From Frankia gtarii (GTDB taxonomy: Bacteria > Actinomycetota > Actinomycetes > Frankiales > Frankiaceae), in NCBI RefSeq assembly GCF_025403375.1, contig NZ_JAMPTM010000032.1, positions 1 through 37,658 on the forward strand: DNA of 37,658 bases. The letters are read 5' to 3'. The translations under genes and the position numbers were made by a program. Below the pieces are notes generated by a model. The model was not told the origin of the DNA, ran no database searches, and saw only the letters and a program-made list of their open reading frames with translations. Position 1 is the stretch's first letter, and the number at the start of each line of letters is the position of its first letter. Shown in pieces: positions 33,687 to 37,658 of the stretch.

Positions 33687-33729
33687 CCCGTCCAGCTCGA
33701 CTGACCCGTCCAGCTCGACTGACCCGTCG
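33667..33729. repeat. 18-bp tandem repeat starting at a stop codon
   Basis: CCGTCCAGCTCGACTGAC-type units repeat three times and a bit. The first contains the last codons and TGA of scoB. Confidence 0.92.
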
Positions 33730-33783
33730 GACGCAGACCCCCGCATCGGCATCGGTGGCCGCGGTGGCGGCGTCAGCGGTGCG

Positions 33784-34434
33784 TCACGAGCCGATCGGCG
33801 CGCTCGGGTCGGCCAGGTCCTCGGCCGGCTCGGGTGGGCCCTCGACCGTGCGGACCGGGATCACTCCCGCCCAGTGGGGCAGGGCCAGGTCCTCGGGGTC
33901 GTCCACCGGCCCGCCTGTGCGCGCCTTCAGCGTCACCTGGGTGGCGGGGTCGTCCAGGGCGACGGCGAGTACGGCGGTCGCGGCCAGCTCCCGGCGGTTC
34001 GCCGGCCGGCAGGCGCCCGAGCGACCCGGTGCGGTCCGGTCGACGAACGTGGCGAGCACGGCGCGCTTGTCGTCCTCGTCGAGCACGGCCGAGGCGAGCC
34101 CGCGGATCAGCACCGACCGGTAGTTCACCGAGTGGCGGACGGCGGAGCGGGCCAGCACCAGCCCGTCGAGCAGCGAGACCGTGACGCAGATCGGCAGGTG
34201 GCCGGCACGGCCGGCGGCCAGTACCCGGGCGCCCGCCGAGCCGTGAATGTAGAGGGTGTCACCGCGCCGGACGTGCAGGGTCGGCAGGACGTGCGGCCAG
34301 CCGTCGACGACCACGCCGACATGGCAGATCCGTGCCTCGTCGAGGACGGCGTGGATCCGTTCAGTCTCGCGGTGAATCCGGTCCCGCGCCCGGGTGGGGG
34401 CGAGATGCGCGGATCCGGCCGGTGGAGTCTGCAT
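33784..34434 (-). CDS. Pyridoxamine 5'-phosphate oxidase-family (flavin-binding split barrel) protein
   Basis: A 216-residue split-barrel protein. RIHAVLDEARICHVGVVVDGWPHVLPT, then DTLYIHGSAGARVL and ICVTVSLLDGLVLARSAVRHSVNYRSVLIRG, follow the pattern of the NimA-like/flavin-nucleotide-binding group within PNPOx. It probably binds FMN or F420 and reduces or carries a small substrate; a role cannot be given. The ATG at 34434 is chosen over longer alternatives because upstream codons are low-complexity Gly/Pro/Arg. No strong ribosome site is seen. It runs opposite to its neighbours and has no obvious link to the acyl-CoA genes. Confidence 0.85.
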   Translation of the reverse strand: MQTPPAGSAHLAPTRARDRIHRETERIHAVLDEARICHVGVVVDGWPHVLPTLHVRRGDTLYIHGSAGARVLAAGRAGHLPICVTVSLLDGLVLARSAVRHSVNYRSVLIRGLASAVLDEDDKRAVLATFVDRTAPGRSGACRPANRRELAATAVLAVALDDPATQVTLKARTGGPVDDPEDLALPHWAGVIPVRTVEGPPEPAEDLADPSAPIGS

Positions 34435-34629
34435 GCCTGCAGCCTGGCATCGCCGCGATGCCCCGCCCACCGGATTTCCGGGCCCAGCGGGGTACCCGGG
34501 GCGAGGCCCACGCGTACCTGTTCCACCGGGTGGAGCGGCATCCCGGACGGCTATCCGACAGCCCGTCGATCCAGCCACGGAAACGGGACATACTGACCAC
34601 GGGTCGCAACGTCGGTCAGGGGAGCGTGC

Positions 34630-35622
34630 GTGTCGTCAGGTAGACGTCTTGGGCTCGGAGCCGGTGCCGTCGTCGGAGTGTTGGCGGTGATCTTCGGTCT
34701 GGTCGTGGGGGCGAGTGCGCTCGGTTCGTTCGCGTCGACGTCGGGCGGGCAGATCGCGGTGGTCCGCAACGGTGGCCCGTTCGACAATCACCGGATCCGC
34801 CAGATCGTCAATCCCGCCTCGTCGAGAACCTACGTCGGCCTGTATTCCTCGATGCACAACTATCCGGCGCAGCAGCGTTACTACACGATCACGTCCGTCG
34901 CCGGTGAGGGCGACCGTGGCAAGGTCGATGTCGTGACGACACCGTCGAAGGACGGTGTGAGCATGGGGATCGAGGGCACGTTCTACTTCACCCTCAACCT
35001 CGACCACGACGTCATACGCCGGTTCGACGACAAGTTCGGCACCAGGAAGTTCCCGCTGGCGAGCAAGGGTGGGAAGCTTTACTACGCCTGGTCGGGTGAC
35101 GACGGCTGGTCCGCGTTCCTGGGCGCCATCATCCGGCCGGTCATCGACAACGACCTTCGTGAGCAGATCAACAACTTCACCTGCGCCGACCTCGTCTCCT
35201 CCTGCGCCTTGGTCCAGATGGGCGCAAACCAGCAGGCCGGGGCCCAGACGGCACTCAACGCGGCGTCGAGCAACGGCAACATCCAGGCCGTCCAGAACGC
35301 GATCAACAAGTCGCTGGCCACCGACCTCAACGACAATCTCGGTGGCCCGTTCCTGGAGAACCTGCGATTCACCCTCGCTCGGGTCACACTGCCGGAGAAC
35401 GTCCAGGGGGCCGTGAACAGCGCCCAGGCGGCGTTTGCGCGGATTACCGAGGCGCAGGCGCGAGTCGCCGAGGCGAAGGCGGAGGCTGAGGCGAACCGCC
35501 AGCGCCAGTCGGGCTATGCGCAGTGCCCGGCCTGTGCCAAGATCGACGAACTCAAGGCGATTCCGTCGAACGTGACGACCTACGCGCCCGGCGCGGAAGT
35601 CGCGGTCACCGCGGGTAAATAG
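34630..35622 (+). CDS. SPFH/band 7 domain membrane protein
   Basis: A 330-residue protein. A single membrane segment lies at residues about 9-32 (GAGAVVGVLAVIFGLVVGASAL), then an SPFH-like domain (GQIAVVRNGG, VTTPSKDGVSMGIEGTFYFTLN). A helical region rich in Ala/Glu/Gln (AQAAFARITEAQARVAEAKAEAEANRQRQ) is likely coiled coil. The C-terminus has a CPAC pair and a conserved-looking end. Members assemble as membrane-bound rings or scaffolds. GTG 34630 has GGGGAG five bases upstream. It seems unrelated to the surrounding catabolic genes. Confidence 0.87.
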   Translation: MSSGRRLGLGAGAVVGVLAVIFGLVVGASALGSFASTSGGQIAVVRNGGPFDNHRIRQIVNPASSRTYVGLYSSMHNYPAQQRYYTITSVAGEGDRGKVDVVTTPSKDGVSMGIEGTFYFTLNLDHDVIRRFDDKFGTRKFPLASKGGKLYYAWSGDDGWSAFLGAIIRPVIDNDLREQINNFTCADLVSSCALVQMGANQQAGAQTALNAASSNGNIQAVQNAINKSLATDLNDNLGGPFLENLRFTLARVTLPENVQGAVNSAQAAFARITEAQARVAEAKAEAEANRQRQSGYAQCPACAKIDELKAIPSNVTTYAPGAEVAVTAGK

Positions 35623-35732
35623 CTCCACCGGGGGTCGGGCGGTCGGTCCTCACGGATTCCGCCCGCCCGGTATACGCGGTGGCGAAAGATCGTCGATGTT
35701 CGAGGGCGCCCGACGTGTCTCTGTCGCAGGGA

Positions 35733-36485
35733 TCATTCGCCACGATCATCACGTCCCGGGTTGCGGTACTCGACGGTCGCCGCGGCCGTCGCCATCGCGT
35801 GCAGCGTGGTTGCCCTGACCGCGGGATCGAGGGCGCCGGAGCTGTGCGGGGTCGAGTTGATCAGGCCGAAGATCGCGTGGGCGCGGACGCGGGCGGCGGG
35901 AGCGGTCAGCTCCGGGCGCAGGCGACGCAGCACGCCGACCCACAGTTCGACGTAGGCGCGTTGCAGCCGCCGGACCTCGTGCTCGTCCGGCGCTGGCAGG
36001 CTGTGCAGGTCACGGTCGTGGATGACGATCAGGTCGGGGTTGCCGACGGCGAACTCGACATGCCGGCGGACCAAGCGGTCGAGGGCGTCGGACGCGCTCG
36101 GTTCCGCGCTCAGCACGGCCTGGGCCCCGTGGAGCAGATGCTCGCTGATGCCCACGAGCAGCTCCGTGAGCATCGCGTCCTTGCTGGCGAAGTGGCGGTA
36201 GATGCCGGGCCCGCGGATGCCGACGGCGGCGCCGATCTGCTCGATGCCGACCCCGCGGAACCCCCTCTCGGCGAACAGCTGCGCCGCCGCCTGCAGCAGG
36301 TCGTCCCGGCGCCCGGTGCGAGGCCGCCTGACCGGCGAAGCCGCGGTGGGGGCCGGGTCGGGCTCGATCGCGGCCGGCGCGGAAGCGGGATCCTCCACCT
36401 CCGCGAGGGCGGGAGAGCCGGCGGCGTCGGAGAAGGTGGGGATCAGACCTGCCGGGGGCGTCACCCGGGTGGCACGCGACGGCAC
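35733..36485 (-). CDS. TetR-family transcriptional regulator
   Basis: A 250-residue repressor. A 50-residue Pro/Ala-rich leader precedes the helix-turn-helix: RRDDLLQAAAQLFAERGFRGVGIEQIGAAVGIRGPGIYRHFASKDAML. The remaining all-helical part is the ligand pocket. GTG 36485 has GGAGGAGG at useful spacing. The gene is divergent from the carboxylase gene. A perfect GTTAGCGCGCGCTAAC palindrome lies between them, and copies lie before scoA, so autoregulation and control of both units are expected. The synteny (scoAB, accD1, TetR) recalls the M. tuberculosis Rv2501c-Rv2506 region, whose TetR has been linked to branched-chain keto acid catabolism; this is a memory-based comparison. Confidence 0.92.
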   Translation of the reverse strand: MPSRATRVTPPAGLIPTFSDAAGSPALAEVEDPASAPAAIEPDPAPTAASPVRRPRTGRRDDLLQAAAQLFAERGFRGVGIEQIGAAVGIRGPGIYRHFASKDAMLTELLVGISEHLLHGAQAVLSAEPSASDALDRLVRRHVEFAVGNPDLIVIHDRDLHSLPAPDEHEVRRLQRAYVELWVGVLRRLRPELTAPAARVRAHAIFGLINSTPHSSGALDPAVRATTLHAMATAAATVEYRNPGRDDRGE

Positions 36486-36596
36486 GATGTGGTCCTCCTC
36501 CGGGCAGAGGTTACCAAGCGTCGTCCACCGGTCGGCGGCTGGAAGTACGTAGGCAGGGGGCGGGCGTCCTGGCCAGGCCGGACGGTCGACGGGAGT

Positions 36597-36640
36597 GTTA
36601 GCGCGCGCTAACATCTGGACCCATGTTAGCGACTGTTAAC
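36597..36640. promoter_or_regulatory. Two TetR-type operators at the divergent tetR/carboxylase promoter
   Basis: GTTAGCGCGCGCTAAC (36597-36612) is a perfect palindrome. GTTAGCGACTGTTAAC (36625-36640) is a weaker copy that covers the carboxylase start codon region. The sequence TAACAT inside and just after the first operator lies at the right distance for a -10 element of a transcript starting at the carboxylase ATG. Confidence 0.82.
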
Positions 36641-37658
36641 GTCGGCGACGGTCCGGCCGCCGCACGCGCACGGGCAGCGGCGGCGGAGGACCTCACCGGG
36701 CCACCGCTGCGCAGCGCCGTCGACGCCGCCTCGCCCGCGGCGCGCGGATACGCCGAGACCCACGCGGCGCTCGTCGCCGAGCTGCGCGAGCGGCTCGCCG
36801 CGGCGGCCCTGGGCGGCCCCGAGCCCGTCCGGCGCCGGCACGTCGAGCGCGGCAAGCTGCTGGCGCGCGAGCGCATCGAGGTGCTACTCGACCCGGGCAG
36901 CCCCTTCCTGGAACTGTCCCCGCTGGCCGCGGACGGGATGTACGACGGCGACGCGCCGGCCGCGGGCATCGTCACGGGAATAGGCCGGATCGCCGGGCGG
37001 GAATGCGTCGTCGTCGCGAACGACGCGACCGTCAAGGGCGGGACGTACTACCCGCTGACGGTGAAGAAGCACCTGCGGGCGCAGGAGGTGGCGCTGCACA
37101 ACCGGCTGCCCTGCGTCTACCTCGTCGACTCCGGTGGGGCGTTCCTGCCGATGCAGGACGACGTGTTCCCGGACCGGGAGCACTTCGGCCGGATCTTCTA
37201 CAACCAGGCCACGATGTCGAAGGCCGGCATCGCCCAGATCGCGGCCGTGCTGGGCTCGTCGACGGCGGGTGGGGCCTACGTCCCGGCGATGAGCGACGAG
37301 ACGGTCATCGTCCGCAACCAGGGGACGATCTTCCTGGGTGGGCCGCCGCTGGTCAAGGCCGCCACCGGGGAGGTGGTCGCGGCCGAGGACCTCGGCGGCG
37401 GCCTGCTGCACGCGAAGACCTCCGGGGTCGTCGACCACCTGGCCGACGACGACGCCGACGCCCTACAGACCGTGCGCCGGATCGTCGCCAGCCTCGCCCC
37501 GAGAACGGCGCGGCCCTGGCCGGTCGCGGCAGTCGAGGAGCCCGCCGTGGACCCGGCCGGTCTGTACGCGGCGGTGCCGACGGATTCGCGCACGCCGTAT
37601 GACGTGCGGGAGGTGATTGCGCGGATCGTGGATGGGAGTCGGTTCGCGGAGTTCAAGC
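36623..37658 (+). CDS. accD1: Acyl-CoA carboxylase beta (carboxyltransferase) subunit, methylcrotonyl-CoA type; 3' end outside window
   Basis: 345 residues are visible, reading to the window edge without a stop. The sequence [53 protein letters not shown] and [40 protein letters not shown] runs on to [42 protein letters not shown]. These match the biotin-dependent carboxyltransferase fold, closest in style to 3-methylcrotonyl-CoA (or geranyl-CoA) carboxylase beta. It would carboxylate a branched enoyl-CoA in leucine or terpenoid degradation with a biotin subunit outside the window. The ATG at 36623 lacks a ribosome site and sits 9 bases after a TAACAT, so a leaderless mRNA is likely. Confidence 0.9.
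   Translation, partial: MLATVNVGDGPAAARARAAAAEDLTGPPLRSAVDAASPAARGYAETHAALVAELRERLAAAALGGPEPVRRRHVERGKLLARERIEVLLDPGSPFLELSPLAADGMYDGDAPAAGIVTGIGRIAGRECVVVANDATVKGGTYYPLTVKKHLRAQEVALHNRLPCVYLVDSGGAFLPMQDDVFPDREHFGRIFYNQATMSKAGIAQIAAVLGSSTAGGAYVPAMSDETVIVRNQGTIFLGGPPLVKAATGEVVAAEDLGGGLLHAKTSGVVDHLADDDADALQTVRRIVASLAPRTARPWPVAAVEEPAVDPAGLYAAVPTDSRTPYDVREVIARIVDGSRFAEFK

Noticed and set aside
37003-37602. Plus-strand open frame of about 200 codons near the right edge
   Set aside because: The in-register frame from 36623 encodes a convincing carboxyltransferase through the window end; this one is its shadow.

Overview
The window is high-GC DNA (about 70% by eye) with many GTG starts, 4-bp GTGA stop/start overlaps and F420-type (LLM) oxidoreductases. 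It reads as an actinobacterial chromosome; the gene families and the TnpB sequence suggest Frankia or a close relative (inference, no search was run). No rRNA, tRNA, CRISPR or prophage was seen.

Layout. (1) 1-4659, minus strand: a tightly coupled operon of an EthD-like protein, an LLM F420-type oxidoreductase, an iron-type alcohol dehydrogenase, an aldehyde dehydrogenase and a truncated SDR. (2) 5372-6127: a divergent GntR/FCD regulator. (3) 6205-11125, minus: a branched-chain/hydrophobic ABC importer, made of a three-domain permease-permease-ATPase fusion and LivF. The two genes are split by a 1.36-kb TnpB-only IS200/IS605-type element whose tnpB has an in-frame stop. (4) 11754-13810: a CaiB/BaiF CoA-transferase and an acetoacetate-decarboxylase-family protein; 13901-15073, minus: an ACMSD-type amidohydrolase. 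(5) 15457-22425: a lipoprotein solute-binding protein, two adjacent acyl-CoA dehydrogenases, a second solute-binding protein with no signal peptide, an enoyl-CoA hydratase and a frameshifted SDR. (6) 22675-24278, minus: two small beta-rich proteins unlike the rest, one with a peptidase-inhibitor-I36-like start. (7) 24614-32000: an isochorismatase-like protein, acyl-CoA synthetase, three more acyl-CoA dehydrogenases and another LLM oxidoreductase. (8) 32302-37658: a 3-oxoacid CoA-transferase pair, a PNPOx-like protein, an SPFH membrane protein, a TetR regulator and, divergent from it, the beta subunit of a methylcrotonyl-CoA-type carboxylase running off the edge.

How it fits together. Regions 1-5 and 7 look like a regulated catabolic locus: uptake by the Liv-type importer, CoA activation by the synthetase or CaiB transferase, then dehydrogenation, hydration and SDR oxidation, with alcohol/aldehyde dehydrogenases and F420 enzymes for side steps. 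The substrate cannot be read from the sequence. A GTTAGATGA-type element recurs upstream of several of these units and may be their shared operator. Region 8 resembles an actinobacterial leucine/ketone-body module under a TetR repressor with GTTAGCG-N2-CGCTAAC operators at both scoAB and the carboxylase.

The most notable observations are the position of the IS element exactly at a reconstructable livG/livF ATGA overlap, the recurrent promoter element, and a striking number of 11-21-bp tandem duplications, several of which include a gene's stop codon.
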